Shown here: in pieces, positions 11,751 to 23,091 of the stretch
Numbering within the stretch: position 1 is the stretch's first letter
How the letters are laid out: each line of letters opens with the position of its first letter
Assembly (NCBI GenBank): GCA_027315365.1
Contig: DAHUYF010000157.1
Span: 1-50,521, forward strand
From: Rhodospirillales bacterium
GTDB taxonomy: Bacteria > Pseudomonadota > Alphaproteobacteria > ATCC43930 > CGMCC-115725
Direction: 5' to 3'
Length of the DNA stretch: 50,521 nt
Translations under genes and position numbers: made by a program
Notes under the pieces: model-generated
What the model was told of the DNA's origin: nothing
Seen by the model: the letters and a program-made list of their open reading frames with translations, nothing else
The model's database searches: none

Positions 11751-12074
11751 GTGTCGATCGTCCTCGAGATACGCCAGCGCGCGCGACTGATCATCGGTCC
11801 CATCCTGGGGATCAGCCTCGTCGCGTATTTCGCGTATCACCTGGTGCAGGGCGACCGCGGGCTGCTGGCCTGGATGCGCCTCAACCAGCAGGTCCACGAG
11901 GCCGAGACGACCCTTGCCGCTGTGGAGGCCGAGCGATCAACGCTCGAGCGGCGGGTCGATCTGCTGCGCCCCGACCATCTCGACCGCGACATGCTCGACG
12001 AACGCGCCCGCAGCCAGCTCAACCTGATCGCGCCGCACGAGATCGTCATCTTCAACACCCCGGCCGGCCGTTAA
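11751..12074 (+). CDS. ftsB: Septum formation initiator family protein (FtsB/DivIC)
   Basis: A small bitopic division protein of 107 residues if it starts at the GTG at 11751. It has a short cytoplasmic N-terminus, one membrane segment (RLIIGPILGISLVAYFAYHL), and then a periplasmic coiled coil (NQQVHEAETTLAAVEAERST) and the conserved DHLDRDMLDERARSQLNL end. FtsB joins FtsL and FtsQ in the divisome. A TTG at 11715 would add 12 residues and overlap the DUF2784 stop. I prefer 11751 because family members begin close to the basic REIKRRAR-like stretch. Position between eno and pdhA is typical. Confidence 0.82.
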   Translation: MSIVLEIRQRARLIIGPILGISLVAYFAYHLVQGDRGLLAWMRLNQQVHEAETTLAAVEAERSTLERRVDLLRPDHLDRDMLDERARSQLNLIAPHEIVIFNTPAGR

Positions 12075-12170
12075 TTCATCGCCCTGCCGCTGTCGCGCGG
12101 TTCATCCCGGCCGGGCGCTTCGGGTTCCCGTCACGCCTGTGCCACGCGGTAGCGACGGCTTTTCAACTCT

Positions 12171-12191
12171 CTTAACTGAAGTTAAGTTAAG
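12171..12191. promoter_or_regulatory. AT-rich palindrome upstream of pdhA
   Basis: CTTAACTGAAGTTAAG (12171-12186) has 7-bp arms around a 2-nt centre, and the TTAAG half-site is repeated once more directly after it (12187-12191). It lies in an AT-rich stretch (about 12160-12225) within the 257-bp gap before pdhA, which also has TTGCAAAACAACAA (12206-12219). The setting suggests an operator or promoter region for the pyruvate dehydrogenase operon. No regulator can be named from sequence. Confidence 0.5.
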
Positions 12192-12331
12192 TTTCATTTC
12201 GCATTGCAAAACAACAATTTAACGGCGATCGGCTTGCATTCGAGCGGGAGTGCGAGCATCTTACCGGCGATGCTCGCGGCCCGCTGCGGTCGGGCGCGCG
12301 GGGCCCCTGCCAGTCAATAAGGGATGGCGCC

Positions 12332-13345
12332 ATGGCGATGGCGAAGCGCAAGCCGAGAACGGCGAAGCTCGAGGAGCCTGAGGTATCGGCGGCGGAGTTG
12401 CTGAAGCTCTACCGCGACATGCTGCTGATCCGCCGCTTCGAGGAAAAGGCCGGCCAGATGTACGGCATGGGCTTGGTCGGCGGTTTCTGCCATCTCTACA
12501 TCGGCGAGGAGGCGGTGGTGGTCGGCGTGCTCGCCGCCGCCGAGGAGGGCGACAGCATCGTCACCTCCTACCGCGACCACGGCCACATGCTCGCCACCGG
12601 CATGGATCCCAAGGGGGTGATGGCCGAGCTCACCGGCAGGCGCGGCGGCTATTCCCGGGGCAAGGGCGGCTCGATGCACATGTTCTCGCGCGAGAAGAAT
12701 TTCTTCGGCGGGCACGGCATCGTCGGCGCCCAGGTGCCGATCGGCACCGGCCTGGGCTTCGCCCACAAATACCGCAGCAACGGCAAGGTGAGCATTACCT
12801 TCCTCGGCGACGGCGCGATGAATCAGGGCCAGGTCTACGAGAGCTTCAACATGGCGGCGCTGTGGAAGCTGCCGGTGCTCTATGTCATCGAGAACAACAA
12901 ATACGGCATGGGCACGTCGATCACCCGCAGCTCCGCCTCGCACGACCTGGTGAGCCGCGGCGCGCCCTTCGAGATTCCCGGCCACCAGGTCGACGGCATG
13001 AACGTCGTCGCGGTGCGCGAGGCGGCGGCCGAGGCGCTGGAGTATGCGCGCTCGGGCAAGGGCCCCTACATCCTCGAGATGCAGACCTATCGCTATCGCG
13101 GCCATTCCATGTCCGACCCGGCGAAGTACCGCAGCAAGGACGAGGTCAGCCGCATGCGCCAGGAGCACGACCCGATCGACCAGGTGAAGAAGCGCCTGAT
13201 CGACGCCGGTCTGGCCGACGAGGCGCGGCTCAAGGAGATCGACAAGGAGATCAAGGACATCATCACCGCCGCGGCGGATTTCGCGCAGCAGAGTCCGGAG
13301 CCCGATCCGGCGGAGCTGTGGACCGACGTCTACGGCGAGGAATGA
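12332..13345 (+). CDS. pdhA: Pyruvate dehydrogenase E1 component, alpha subunit
   Basis: With PdhB it forms the thiamine-diphosphate-dependent E1 enzyme that decarboxylates pyruvate. The 337 residues include [18 protein letters not shown], the active-site region [19 protein letters not shown], the TPP motif [19 protein letters not shown] ending in IENN, and TRSSASHDL (phosphorylation-loop equivalent). AAGGGA lies about 8 nt before the ATG. It is the first gene of pdhA-pdhB-pdhC and has a long AT-rich upstream region containing a palindrome, so operon control probably acts there. Confidence 0.96.
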   Translation: MAMAKRKPRTAKLEEPEVSAAELLKLYRDMLLIRRFEEKAGQMYGMGLVGGFCHLYIGEEAVVVGVLAAAEEGDSIVTSYRDHGHMLATGMDPKGVMAELTGRRGGYSRGKGGSMHMFSREKNFFGGHGIVGAQVPIGTGLGFAHKYRSNGKVSITFLGDGAMNQGQVYESFNMAALWKLPVLYVIENNKYGMGTSITRSSASHDLVSRGAPFEIPGHQVDGMNVVAVREAAAEALEYARSGKGPYILEMQTYRYRGHSMSDPAKYRSKDEVSRMRQEHDPIDQVKKRLIDAGLADEARLKEIDKEIKDIITAAADFAQQSPEPDPAELWTDVYGEE

Positions 13346-13349
13346 GACG

Positions 13350-14744
13350 ATGCCGATCGAAGTGCTGATGCCGGCGCTCTCGCCGACGATGACCGAGGGC
13401 AAGATCGCCAAGTGGCACAAGCGGCCGGGCGAGCCGGTCAAGGCCGGCGACATCCTGGCCGAGATCGAGACCGACAAGGCGACGATGGAGATCGAGGCGG
13501 TGGACGAAGGCACCTTCGCCAAGATCCTCGTCCCCGAAGGCAGCGAGAACGTCGCGGTCAATCAGCCGATCGCGCTGATCGCCGGCGAAGGCGAGGAGGT
13601 CGGCGCGGCGGCCAAGGCCGCGCCCGCGCCGCGCCCCTCGGCCCCGGCGCAGGAGGCGCCGGCGGAGCAGGTCGCCGAGGCGCGCCCGCCCCGGCCGGCC
13701 GCGAGCGCCCCGGCCGAGCCCAAGCGCCTGCCGGCCGGCGAAGAGAAGGACTATTCCGGCCCCACCGCGACGCTCACCGTGCGCGAGGCGCTGCGCGACG
13801 CCATGGCGGAGGAGATGCGCCGCGACGACAGCGTCTTCCTGATGGGCGAGGAGGTGGCGGAGTATCAGGGTGCCTACAAGGTGAGCCAGGGCCTGCTGCA
13901 GGAATTCGGCGCCCGCCGCGTCATCGACACGCCGATCTCCGAGCACTCCATCGCCGGCATCGGTGTCGGTGCCGCCTATGCCGGCTTGCGGCCGATCGTC
14001 GAGTTCATGACCTGGAATTTCGCCATGCAGGCGATGGACCAGATCATCAACTCCGCCGCCAAGACGCGGTACATGTCGGGCGGGCAGATGCATTGCCCGA
14101 TCGTGTTCCGCGGCCCCAACGGCGCCGCCGCGCGGGTCGCGGCGCAGCACTCGCAGGACTATACCAGCTGGTACGCGCATGTGCCGGGGCTGAAGGTGGT
14201 GGCGCCCTATACCGCCGCCGACCACAAGGGCCTGCTCAAGGCGGCGATCCGCGATCCCAATCCGGTGATCTTCCTCGAGAACGAGCTGGTCTATGGTTCC
14301 AGCTTCGAGGTGCCGACGGAAGGCGATCATCTCGTGCCGCTGGGCCGCGCGCGCGTCGCTCGGCCGGGGGACGGCGTCACCATCCTCGCCTTCTCGCGCA
14401 TGGTGCAGGTGGCGCTGGAGGCGGCCGAGAAGCTCGCCGCCGACGGCATCTCGGCCGAGGTGATCGACCTGCGCACGCTGCGCCCGCTCGACATCGACGC
14501 CATCGTCGCCTCGGTGAAGAAGACCAACCGCCTGGTCTCGCTCGAGGAGGGCTGGTCCTTTGCCGGCATCGGCGCCGAGATCGCGGCGCTGGTCATGGAG
14601 CACGCCTTCGACGACCTCGACGCGCCGGTCAAGCGCGTCACCGGCCGCGACGTGCCGCTGCCTTACGCCGCCAATCTCGAGCGCCTGGCGCTGCCGCAGG
14701 CCGACGAGGTGGTCGAAGCCGCCAAAGCCGTGAGCTATCGCTGA
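13350..14744 (+). CDS. pdhB: Pyruvate dehydrogenase E1 component, beta subunit, with N-terminal lipoyl domain
   Basis: The 464-residue protein is a fusion. Residues 1-80 are a lipoyl domain ([18 protein letters not shown], lipoyl-lysine Lys43 in [10 protein letters not shown]), then an Ala/Pro-rich linker to about 135, then the E1 beta transketolase-like domain ([69 protein letters not shown]). An E1 beta carrying its own lipoyl domain is a known trait of alphaproteobacteria. The lipoyl domain is closely similar to the one at the start of PdhC. It begins 4 bp after pdhA. Confidence 0.96.
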   Translation: MPIEVLMPALSPTMTEGKIAKWHKRPGEPVKAGDILAEIETDKATMEIEAVDEGTFAKILVPEGSENVAVNQPIALIAGEGEEVGAAAKAAPAPRPSAPAQEAPAEQVAEARPPRPAASAPAEPKRLPAGEEKDYSGPTATLTVREALRDAMAEEMRRDDSVFLMGEEVAEYQGAYKVSQGLLQEFGARRVIDTPISEHSIAGIGVGAAYAGLRPIVEFMTWNFAMQAMDQIINSAAKTRYMSGGQMHCPIVFRGPNGAAARVAAQHSQDYTSWYAHVPGLKVVAPYTAADHKGLLKAAIRDPNPVIFLENELVYGSSFEVPTEGDHLVPLGRARVARPGDGVTILAFSRMVQVALEAAEKLAADGISAEVIDLRTLRPLDIDAIVASVKKTNRLVSLEEGWSFAGIGAEIAALVMEHAFDDLDAPVKRVTGRDVPLPYAANLERLALPQADEVVEAAKAVSYR

Positions 14745-14759
14745 GCGGGGAGGGGACCC

Positions 14760-16100
14760 ATGCCGATTGAACTCCTGATGCCCGCGCTGTCGCCGACCAT
14801 GACCGAGGGCAATCTCGCGAAATGGCACAAGAAGGAAGGCGACGCGGTGAAGGCCGGCGACGTCATCGCCGAGATCGAAACCGACAAGGCGACGATGGAG
14901 TTCGAGGCGGTCGATGAGGGCACGCTGGGCAGGATCCTGGTGCCGGAAGGCACCGAGGGCGTGAAGGTCAACCAGCCGATCGCGCTGCTGCTCGAGGAAG
15001 GCGAGGACAAGGCCGCGCTCGCCGGCGCGGCGAAGGCGCCGGCCGCTGCGCCCAAGACCGCGCCGCCGTCCGCCGCCGCCAAGCCCGCGCCCGAAACGCC
15101 GCGGGCGGCGCCTGCCGCCGCACCTGCGCCGTCCGTGGCATCGGCACCGGCGCCGCGCTCCAACGGTCACGCCGAGGCCGGGCGGATCCTGGCCAGCCCC
15201 TTGGCGCGGCGCATGGCGGAGAAGGCCGGGCTCGACCTCTCGCGGCTCTCCGGCTCGGGGCCGCACGGCCGCGTCGTCAAGCACGACATCGACGCGGCGC
15301 TCGCCAAGGGTCCGGCGGCGCCGCGCGCCGTCCCGGCGCGCGCGCCCGCGGCCGCCATGCCGGGCACGATCGCGCCGCCGAGCTATGGCCGCGACCAGGT
15401 GGTGGCGCTGGCCGGCAATCCCGCCTTCACCGAGCTGCCGATCACCGGCATGCGGCGCGTCATCGCGCGGCGCATGGTGGAATCGAAGCTTGCCATCCCG
15501 CATTACTATCTCACCGTCGATTGCGAGATCGACGCGCTGCTGCGCATGCGCGAAGAGATCAACGCCGCGGCCGGGCTCAAGCTCTCGGTCAACGACTTCG
15601 TCATCAAGGCCGCCGCGCTCACCTTGAAGAAGGTGCCGGCGGTCAACGCGTCGTGGAGCGAGGACGCCATCCTGCAGTGGGAGACCGCCGACATCGCGAT
15701 CGCGGTCGCGATCGAGGAGGGGCTGATCACGCCGATCATCAAGGCGGCGGAGCGCAAGGGCCTGCAACAGATCTCGGCCGAGATGCGCGACCTCGGCACG
15801 CGCGCGCGGGCGGGCAAGCTCAAGCTGCAGGAATTCCAGGGCGGCACCTTCTCGATCTCCAATCTCGGCATGTACGGCATCAAGGACTTCACCGCGGTGA
15901 TCAACCCGCCGCACAGCGCCATCCTCGCCATCGGCACCGGCGAGCAGCGGGCGGTGGTGAAGCACGGCGCGCTCGCCGTCGCCACGGTGATGAGCTGCAC
16001 GCTCGCCTGCGACCATCGCGTCGTCGACGGCGCGGTCGGCGCGCAATGGATCCAGGCCTTCAAGAAGATCATCGAAGCGCCGGGCATGCTGGCGCTGTAG
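14760..16100 (+). CDS. pdhC: Pyruvate dehydrogenase E2 component, dihydrolipoamide acetyltransferase
   Basis: The structural core of the complex, transferring acetyl groups to CoA. The 446 residues have one lipoyl domain (1-80, Lys43), an Ala/Pro linker, a peripheral-subunit-binding domain at about 141-176 ([30 protein letters not shown]), a second linker, and the catalytic domain from about 220. Catalytic His419 lies in [24 protein letters not shown] just upstream is a strong ribosome-binding site. The gene is followed by a palindromic repeat and then lpd. Confidence 0.96.
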   Translation: MPIELLMPALSPTMTEGNLAKWHKKEGDAVKAGDVIAEIETDKATMEFEAVDEGTLGRILVPEGTEGVKVNQPIALLLEEGEDKAALAGAAKAPAAAPKTAPPSAAAKPAPETPRAAPAAAPAPSVASAPAPRSNGHAEAGRILASPLARRMAEKAGLDLSRLSGSGPHGRVVKHDIDAALAKGPAAPRAVPARAPAAAMPGTIAPPSYGRDQVVALAGNPAFTELPITGMRRVIARRMVESKLAIPHYYLTVDCEIDALLRMREEINAAAGLKLSVNDFVIKAAALTLKKVPAVNASWSEDAILQWETADIAIAVAIEEGLITPIIKAAERKGLQQISAEMRDLGTRARAGKLKLQEFQGGTFSISNLGMYGIKDFTAVINPPHSAILAIGTGEQRAVVKHGALAVATVMSCTLACDHRVVDGAVGAQWIQAFKKIIEAPGMLAL

Positions 16101-16120
16101 CGACGCGGATTTGCAGCTTC

Positions 16121-16211
16121 CCCCCACCCCGACCCTCCCTCAAGGGGGAGGGGGGCCGCACCGGGCGGAATGAAAACTCCCTCCCCCTTGAGGGGCGGGA
16201 CGGGACGGGGT
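16121..16211. repeat. Large imperfect inverted repeat (REP-like) between pdhC and lpd
   Basis: The arms share a perfect 16-bp core: CCCTCAAGGGGGAGGG (16137-16152) and its complement (16179-16194). The similarity continues outwards to CACCCCG and CGGGGTG with a small insertion in the right arm. It fills most of the 127-bp gap between pdhC and lpd. The sequence style resembles the intergenic palindromes found in many copies in GC-rich alphaproteobacteria. Only one copy is present in this window. It could form a stem in the mRNA and separate pdhC from lpd expression. Confidence 0.75.
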
Positions 16212-16227
16212 GAGGCAGGAGAAAGAG

Positions 16228-17628
16228 ATGGCCGACGCATCCTTCGACACCCTCATCCTCGGCGGCGGGCCCGGCGGCTATGTCGCGGCGATCCGCGCCG
16301 CGCAGCTCGGCATGAAGACCGCGGTGGTGGAGCGCGAGCATCTCGGCGGCATCTGCCTCAACTGGGGCTGCATCCCGACCAAGGCGCTGCTGCGCAGCTC
16401 CGAGATCAATCATCTCCTGCACAATCTCGACGCCTATGGCTTTTCCGCCAAGGACATCAGCTTCGACGCCAGGAAGGTGGTGGAGCGCTCGCGCAAGGTG
16501 GCGAAGCAGCTCTCCAACGGCGTCGGCTTCCTGATGCGGAAGCACAAGATCGCGGTGATCGACGGCCAGGGCAGCCTGCTCGGCAAGGGCCGGGTCGCCG
16601 TCGCCAAGGACGGCAAGCCGGTGGGCGAATTTTCGGCCAAGAATATCATCATCGCCACCGGCGCCCGGGCGCGCTCGCTGCCGGGGCTCGAGCCCGACGG
16701 CAAGCTCGTCTGGACCTACAAGGAGGCGATGGTGCCGCCGGCGATGCCGAAATCGGTGCTGGTCGTCGGCTCCGGCGCGATCGGCATCGAGTTCGCCAGC
16801 TTCTACCGCGACATGGGCGCCGAGGTGACGGTGGTCGAAGTGCTCGACCGGGTGCTGCCGGCGGAGGACGAGGAGATCTCGGCCTTCGCGCGCAAGGCCT
16901 TCGAGAAGCAGGGCATGAAGATCCACACCTCGACCATGGTGAAGGAGCTGAAGCGCAACGCCGACGGGGTGAGCGCGACGCTGCTGGCCGGCGACAAGTC
17001 GGTGCAGGTCGAGGCGGAGCGCGTGGTGCTCGCCGTCGGCATCGCCGGCAATGTCGAGAACATCGGGCTCGAGAAGACCAAGGTGCGCGCCGAGAAGGGC
17101 CATATCCTGGTCGACGAATGGCTGCGCACCGACGAGCCCGGCGTCTATGCCATCGGCGACGTCGTCGGCCCGCCCTGGCTGGCGCACAAGGCGATGCATG
17201 AGGGCGTGATCTGCGTCGAACGCATCGCCGGGCTCGGCACCGCGCATCCGCTCGACATCCGCAACATCCCTGGCTGCACCTATTGCCGGCCGCAGGTGGC
17301 GAGCGTGGGATTGAGCGAGCGCAAGGCGAAGGAGGCCGGCTACGCGGTGCGCGTCGGCCGCTTTCCCTTCATCGGCAACGGCAAGGCGATCGCGCTGGGC
17401 GAGTCGGAGGGGCTGGTCAAGACGGTGTTCGACGCCAAGACCGGCGAGCTGCTGGGCGCGCATATGATCGGCGCCGAGGTGACAGAGCTGATCCAGGGCT
17501 ACACCATCGCCAAGACGCTCGAGACCACCGAGCAGGAGCTGATGCGCACCATCTTTCCGCATCCGACGCTCTCCGAGATGATGCACGAGAGCGTGCTTGA
17601 CGCTTTCGGCCAAGTGCTCCACATCTAG
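16228..17628 (+). CDS. lpdA: Dihydrolipoyl dehydrogenase (E3)
   Basis: The FAD flavoprotein that reoxidises lipoamide with NAD. The 466 residues show the FAD motif [20 protein letters not shown], the redox disulphide Cys43/Cys48 in [15 protein letters not shown], the NAD-binding [28 protein letters not shown], and the C-terminal [10 protein letters not shown] with its catalytic His. The ATG at 16228 is preferred over a GTG at 16210 because AGGAG lies 7 nt before it. It completes the pyruvate dehydrogenase set and lies just upstream of lipA. Confidence 0.96.
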   Translation: MADASFDTLILGGGPGGYVAAIRAAQLGMKTAVVEREHLGGICLNWGCIPTKALLRSSEINHLLHNLDAYGFSAKDISFDARKVVERSRKVAKQLSNGVGFLMRKHKIAVIDGQGSLLGKGRVAVAKDGKPVGEFSAKNIIIATGARARSLPGLEPDGKLVWTYKEAMVPPAMPKSVLVVGSGAIGIEFASFYRDMGAEVTVVEVLDRVLPAEDEEISAFARKAFEKQGMKIHTSTMVKELKRNADGVSATLLAGDKSVQVEAERVVLAVGIAGNVENIGLEKTKVRAEKGHILVDEWLRTDEPGVYAIGDVVGPPWLAHKAMHEGVICVERIAGLGTAHPLDIRNIPGCTYCRPQVASVGLSERKAKEAGYAVRVGRFPFIGNGKAIALGESEGLVKTVFDAKTGELLGAHMIGAEVTELIQGYTIAKTLETTEQELMRTIFPHPTLSEMMHESVLDAFGQVLHI

Positions 17629-17648
17629 CCGACATTAAGCAGGCTGCG

Positions 17649-18584
17649 ATGAGCGAGCCCCTCCGCCATCCCGAGAAGGCGCACCGGCCGGACAATCCAG
17701 TCTCGCGCAAGCCGTCCTGGATCCGCGTCAAGGCGCCGACCTCGCCCGAATACCGGGCGACGCAGCGGCTGATGCGCGAGCTCAAGCTCAATACCGTCTG
17801 CGAAGAGGCGGCCTGCCCCAATATCGGCGAGTGCTGGAAGCAGAAGCACGCCACGGTGATGATCCTGGGCAGCGTCTGCACCCGCGCCTGCGCCTTCTGC
17901 AACGTCGCGACCGGGCGACCCGACCAGCTCGATCCGCACGAGCCGCAGCACGTCGCCGAGGCGGCGGCGCGGCTGGGATTGAGCCACATCGTCGTGACCT
18001 CGGTCGATCGCGACGACCTCGCGGATGGCGGGGCGGAGCACTTCGTGCGCACCATCCGCGCCATCCGCGAGCTGGCGCCCGCCACCACCATCGAGGTGCT
18101 GACCCCCGACTTCCTCAAGAAGGAAGGGGCGATCGAGGCGGTGGCGGCGGCCAGGCCCGACATCTACAACCACAATCTCGAGACCGTGCCGCGGCTTTAT
18201 GCCGAGGTGCGGCCGGGCGCGCGCTATTTCCACTCGCTGCGCCTGCTCGACCGCGTCAAGGATCTCGATCCCGCCCTGTTCACCAAATCGGGCATCATGG
18301 TGGGGCTCGGCGAGGACAAGGCCGAGGTGCTGCAGGTGATGGACGATCTGCGCGCCGCGCGGGTCGATTTCCTCACCATCGGCCAGTATCTCCAGCCGAC
18401 CCCCAAGCATCACGCCGTCGAGCGCTTCGTCACGCCCGAGGAATTCGAGACCTACCGTGCCCTGGCCTTCGGCAAGGGCTTTCTCATGGTCTCGGCCTCG
18501 CCGCTGACCCGTTCCTCCTATTTCGCCGGCGAGGATTTCGCCAGGCTGCGCGCCGCCCGCGCCGAGACGTTCGCGGCACTCTAA
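17649..18584 (+). CDS. lipA: Lipoyl synthase
   Basis: A radical-SAM enzyme that inserts two sulphurs into the octanoyl chains of E2 and related proteins. All expected cysteines are present: the auxiliary cluster at Cys51, Cys56 and Cys62 ([14 protein letters not shown]), the radical-SAM cluster CxxxCxxC at Cys77, Cys81 and Cys84 ([10 protein letters not shown]), and the C-terminal [10 protein letters not shown] with the cluster-ligating serine. The length, 311 residues, is normal. It is 20 bp after lpdA, so cofactor synthesis is placed with the lipoyl enzymes that need it. Confidence 0.97.
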   Translation: MSEPLRHPEKAHRPDNPVSRKPSWIRVKAPTSPEYRATQRLMRELKLNTVCEEAACPNIGECWKQKHATVMILGSVCTRACAFCNVATGRPDQLDPHEPQHVAEAAARLGLSHIVVTSVDRDDLADGGAEHFVRTIRAIRELAPATTIEVLTPDFLKKEGAIEAVAAARPDIYNHNLETVPRLYAEVRPGARYFHSLRLLDRVKDLDPALFTKSGIMVGLGEDKAEVLQVMDDLRAARVDFLTIGQYLQPTPKHHAVERFVTPEEFETYRALAFGKGFLMVSASPLTRSSYFAGEDFARLRAARAETFAAL

Positions 18585-18587
18585 TCG

Positions 18588-19055
18588 ATGCCCACCCATG
18601 CCGAGCAGCGGCTGCTCCCCTACACGCCCGAGCAGCTCTTCGATCTCGTCGCCGATGTCGCGCGCTATCCCGAGTTCCTGCCCTGGTGCCTGGGCGCGCG
18701 CGTGCGCGAGCGCAGCGCCACCACCATCACCGCCGATCTGCTGATCGGCTTCAAGATGGTGCGCGAGCGCTTCACCTCGCGCGTCGTCCTCGACCGCCCC
18801 GGCCGCATCGACGTCAGCTACACCGAGGGGCCGTTCCGCTATCTCAACAACCATTGGAGCTTCGTCGCCCAGCCCGACGGCGGGTGCCTGATCGACTTCT
18901 ACGTCGATTTCGAGTTCCGCTCGCGCATGCTGCAGAAGATCATCGGGCTGCTGTTCAACGAGGCCGTCCGGCGCATGGTCGGCGCCTTCGAGGCGCGCGC
19001 GCGCCAGCTCTACGGCGCGCCCGACGGCGTCGGGGTGGCCGCGAAGCCGGTGTGA
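18588..19055 (+). CDS. ratA: COQ10/RatA-type polyketide cyclase-like protein
   Basis: A 155-residue START-like protein of the COQ10/RatA family. Signature runs are YTPEQLFDLVADVARYPEFL, PWCLGARV, LLIGFKMVRERFTSRV, GPFRYLNNHWSF and the conserved FEFRSRMLQKIIGLLFNEA near the end. Mitochondrial COQ10 binds ubiquinone; E. coli RatA was described as inhibiting ribosome assembly. The alphaproteobacterial members beside lipA are most likely ubiquinone-related. The start is 3 bp after lipA. Confidence 0.88.
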   Translation: MPTHAEQRLLPYTPEQLFDLVADVARYPEFLPWCLGARVRERSATTITADLLIGFKMVRERFTSRVVLDRPGRIDVSYTEGPFRYLNNHWSFVAQPDGGCLIDFYVDFEFRSRMLQKIIGLLFNEAVRRMVGAFEARARQLYGAPDGVGVAAKPV

Positions 19056-19143
19056 GGCCGGCGGCCGATCGACGACCGCTCCGGCACTACGCCGCTTGGC
19101 GCTCGCCGGACAAATCCGGCGTCGCCTGCTAGGCTGATCGCGG

Positions 19144-19791
19144 ATGTCGCTCACGCCCGCCACCGGCCTGTCGCGCCGGGTCAACCGCATGATCCTGACG
19201 GCGACGCTCGCCTGCGGCGCCGCGGGGTTCGTCGCGCTCGTGCTGCTCGCGCTCCGGGCGCATCGCGCGGGAGCGGCGGCGAGCCTGGTCTATGGTCTCT
19301 CGCTGCTCGCCTGCGCCCTCTGCTCGTTCCTCTACAACATGCTGGAACAGGCGAGGCGGCGCGCGCTGCTGCGCTGGCTCGACCACGCCGCGATCTTCCT
19401 GCTCATCGCCGGCACCTATACGCCGTTCGCCGCCGGCGGCATCGGCGGGCCGTTCGGCGGCAGCCTGCTCGTCTGGGTGTGGGGGCTGGCGGGCGTCGGC
19501 ATCGCGCTCAAGCTGGTGCTGCCCAAGAGCTATGATCGGGTTTTCGTGGCGTTCTATCTGGCGCTGGGCTGGCTCCTGCTGTCGGGCGGGGCGGACCTCC
19601 TCCGCGCCATTCCCGCGCCGTCACTGGCGCTGCTCGCCGTTGGCGGCCTCGCCTACACCGTCGGCGCGGTCATCTTTGCCCGCGACATCGGCCGCTGGAC
19701 CGATCCGGTCTGGCACGGCTGCGTGCTGGCCGGCATCGTCGCGCATCTGGGCGCAGTGGTCGCCTTCCGCCTCGCCTCGGGGATCGGCTGA
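19144..19791 (+). CDS. trhA: Hemolysin III / PAQR family membrane protein
   Basis: A 215-residue protein with about seven membrane segments. YGLSLLACALCSFLYNML, the LRWLDHAAIFLLIAGTYTPF motif with Asp and His, LVLPKSYDRVFVAFYLALGW and the final VWHGCVLAGIVAHLGAVV match the hemolysin III (HlyIII/PAQR) family, thought to be membrane-embedded metal-dependent hydrolases. The role of bacterial members is poorly known, though some affect membrane lipid balance. It converges on an acyl-CoA ligase gene with a 2-bp gap. Confidence 0.85.
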   Translation: MSLTPATGLSRRVNRMILTATLACGAAGFVALVLLALRAHRAGAAASLVYGLSLLACALCSFLYNMLEQARRRALLRWLDHAAIFLLIAGTYTPFAAGGIGGPFGGSLLVWVWGLAGVGIALKLVLPKSYDRVFVAFYLALGWLLLSGGADLLRAIPAPSLALLAVGGLAYTVGAVIFARDIGRWTDPVWHGCVLAGIVAHLGAVVAFRLASGIG

Positions 19792-19793
19792 GG

Positions 19794-21488
<1,695 letters not shown>

Positions 21489-21561
21489 GACGTCCTCCCG
21501 AGGCATTTTGCCGCCATCCTACTGCGGATGAGGCGGCGGCTCCAGGAGTCCATCCGCCGGC

Positions 21562-23091
21562 TCAGATCCGCCGCCCGGTTCCCTGCCAATAGGGCTCGCG
21601 CAGGCGGCGCTTGAAGATCTTGCCGCTGTCCTCGCGCGGCAGGCTCGCTGCGAACTCGACGACGCGCGGCACCTTGTAGGCGGCGAGCCGCGCGCGCACG
21701 AAGCCGCGCACCGTTCCGGCATCGAGACGGGCGCCGGGCTGCGGCTGAATGTGGGCGGCAAGCGCCTCGCCGAATTCGGCGTCGGGGATGCCGAAGACGG
21801 CGCAATCGGCGACGCCGGGCAAGGTCAGCAGCACGGCCTCGATCTCCGCCGGGTAGATGTTGGCGCCGCCGGAGATCACCATGTCGGAGCGCCGGTCGCA
21901 GACGAAGAGGTATCCCTCCTCGTCGACATACCCGACATCGCCGACCGCCGCGAGTCCGCCGCGATCGATGGCGCGCCGCGCCGCCTCGTTGTTGACATAG
22001 GTGAAGTCGGGCAGCGCCGTCTGGCGGCAGCAGATCGTGCCGACGGTGCCGGGCGGCACTTCGTTGCCGGCCTCGTCGACGATCCTGATCTCGGCGCCGG
22101 GCAGCGGCCGTCCGGCGGTGCCCGGCCGCGCCAGCGCGTCGGCGGAGGTGGCGAGCGTGATCAGGCTGGTCTCGCTCGACGCATAGGTCTCGGTGATCAC
22201 CGGGCCCCACCACTCGATCATCGCCCGCTTGATCTCGGGCGGGCAGGGCGAGCCGGTGCTGGCGACGCATCTGATCGAGCTCAAATCGTGGCGCCGCCGC
22301 ACCGCCTCGGGCAGTTGCAGCAGGCGCACATACATGGTCGGTACGAGATAGAGATGGCTGAGGCGGTGGCGCTCGATATCGGCCAGCAGTTCGGCCGCAT
22401 CGAAGCGCGGCGGCAGCAGCAGGAGCTCGCCGGTCAAGAGGCTGTTGAGGCCGTGGACATAGGGCGCACTGTGATAGAGCGGCGCCACCAGCGAGCTGCG
22501 CAGCCCCGGCTCGACGCCGAGGCCGTGGCGCATCACCTCGGCGCTCAGCGCCACCTGCTCGGGCGAGAGCGGCGCGCGGCGGATGCCCTTGGGCCGCCCG
22601 GTGGTGCCCGAGGAATAAGGCATCTGCGGCACCACCGGCCGCGGCGGCCCGGCATAGGGCGCGGCGCTGCCGACGAAGCTCTCCCATTCCCGCATCCCGG
22701 CCGGCGCGCGGCACTGATCCGGTGCCAGCGCGAACGCGGCGCGCACCGGCGCGCCCGGCTCGACCGCGATGACCGCGACGCTGTCAGGGATCGCATCCCG
22801 GACCTGCGGCAGCAGGTCGGTGTGGATGATGAGCGCGGCGGCGCCGCTGTCGCGCAGGATGTAGCCGGTCTCCTCGGCCTTGAAATGCCAGTTGATCGGC
22901 ACCGCGCAGCAGCCGGCGCGGCGCAGCGCCAGCATCGCCTCGAGCGCCGGCAGGTCGTTGCGCAGCATCAGCGCCACGACCGCGCCGGCGCCGATGCCGA
23001 TCCCGTCGAGCGCCGCCACGGCGCGCAGCGCCCGTTCCTCGATCTCGGCCCCGGTCACCCGGCGCTCGCCGGCGAGGATGGCGGCAGTCAT
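21562..23091 (-). CDS. Second AMP-binding acyl-CoA synthetase
   Basis: A 509-residue member of the adenylate-forming ligase family, clearly different from its neighbour. Motifs are PYSSGTTGRPKGIRRAPLS, ETYASSETS, GDVGYVDEEGYLFVCDRRSD, MVISGGANIYPAEIEAVLL and SLPREDSGKIFKRRLREPYW with the catalytic Lys. Its substrate cannot be told from sequence. Its ATG overlaps the TGA of cinA (ATGA), so translation is coupled to cinA. That is unusual, because cinA in relatives is followed by no such gene. Confidence 0.9.
   Translation of the reverse strand: MTAAILAGERRVTGAEIEERALRAVAALDGIGIGAGAVVALMLRNDLPALEAMLALRRAGCCAVPINWHFKAEETGYILRDSGAAALIIHTDLLPQVRDAIPDSVAVIAVEPGAPVRAAFALAPDQCRAPAGMREWESFVGSAAPYAGPPRPVVPQMPYSSGTTGRPKGIRRAPLSPEQVALSAEVMRHGLGVEPGLRSSLVAPLYHSAPYVHGLNSLLTGELLLLPPRFDAAELLADIERHRLSHLYLVPTMYVRLLQLPEAVRRRHDLSSIRCVASTGSPCPPEIKRAMIEWWGPVITETYASSETSLITLATSADALARPGTAGRPLPGAEIRIVDEAGNEVPPGTVGTICCRQTALPDFTYVNNEAARRAIDRGGLAAVGDVGYVDEEGYLFVCDRRSDMVISGGANIYPAEIEAVLLTLPGVADCAVFGIPDAEFGEALAAHIQPQPGARLDAGTVRGFVRARLAAYKVPRVVEFAASLPREDSGKIFKRRLREPYWQGTGRRI

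Noticed and set aside
13350-14744. PdhB considered as a misassembled fusion of a lipoyl protein and E1 beta
   Set aside because: The frame is continuous, the linker is normal, and N-terminal lipoyl domains on E1 beta are typical of alphaproteobacteria.
13263-16127. 954-codon open frame antisense to pdhA-pdhB-pdhC
   Set aside because: Its composition mirrors the codon positions of the pdh genes (His/Arg/Asp/Leu-rich), and it has no domain. It is a shadow of the real genes.
19104-19121. Stem-loop CGCCGGA-CAAA-TCCGGCG between ratA and the hemolysin III gene
   Set aside because: A 7-bp stem without a T-tract is common by chance in this base composition. There is no evidence that it ends transcription.
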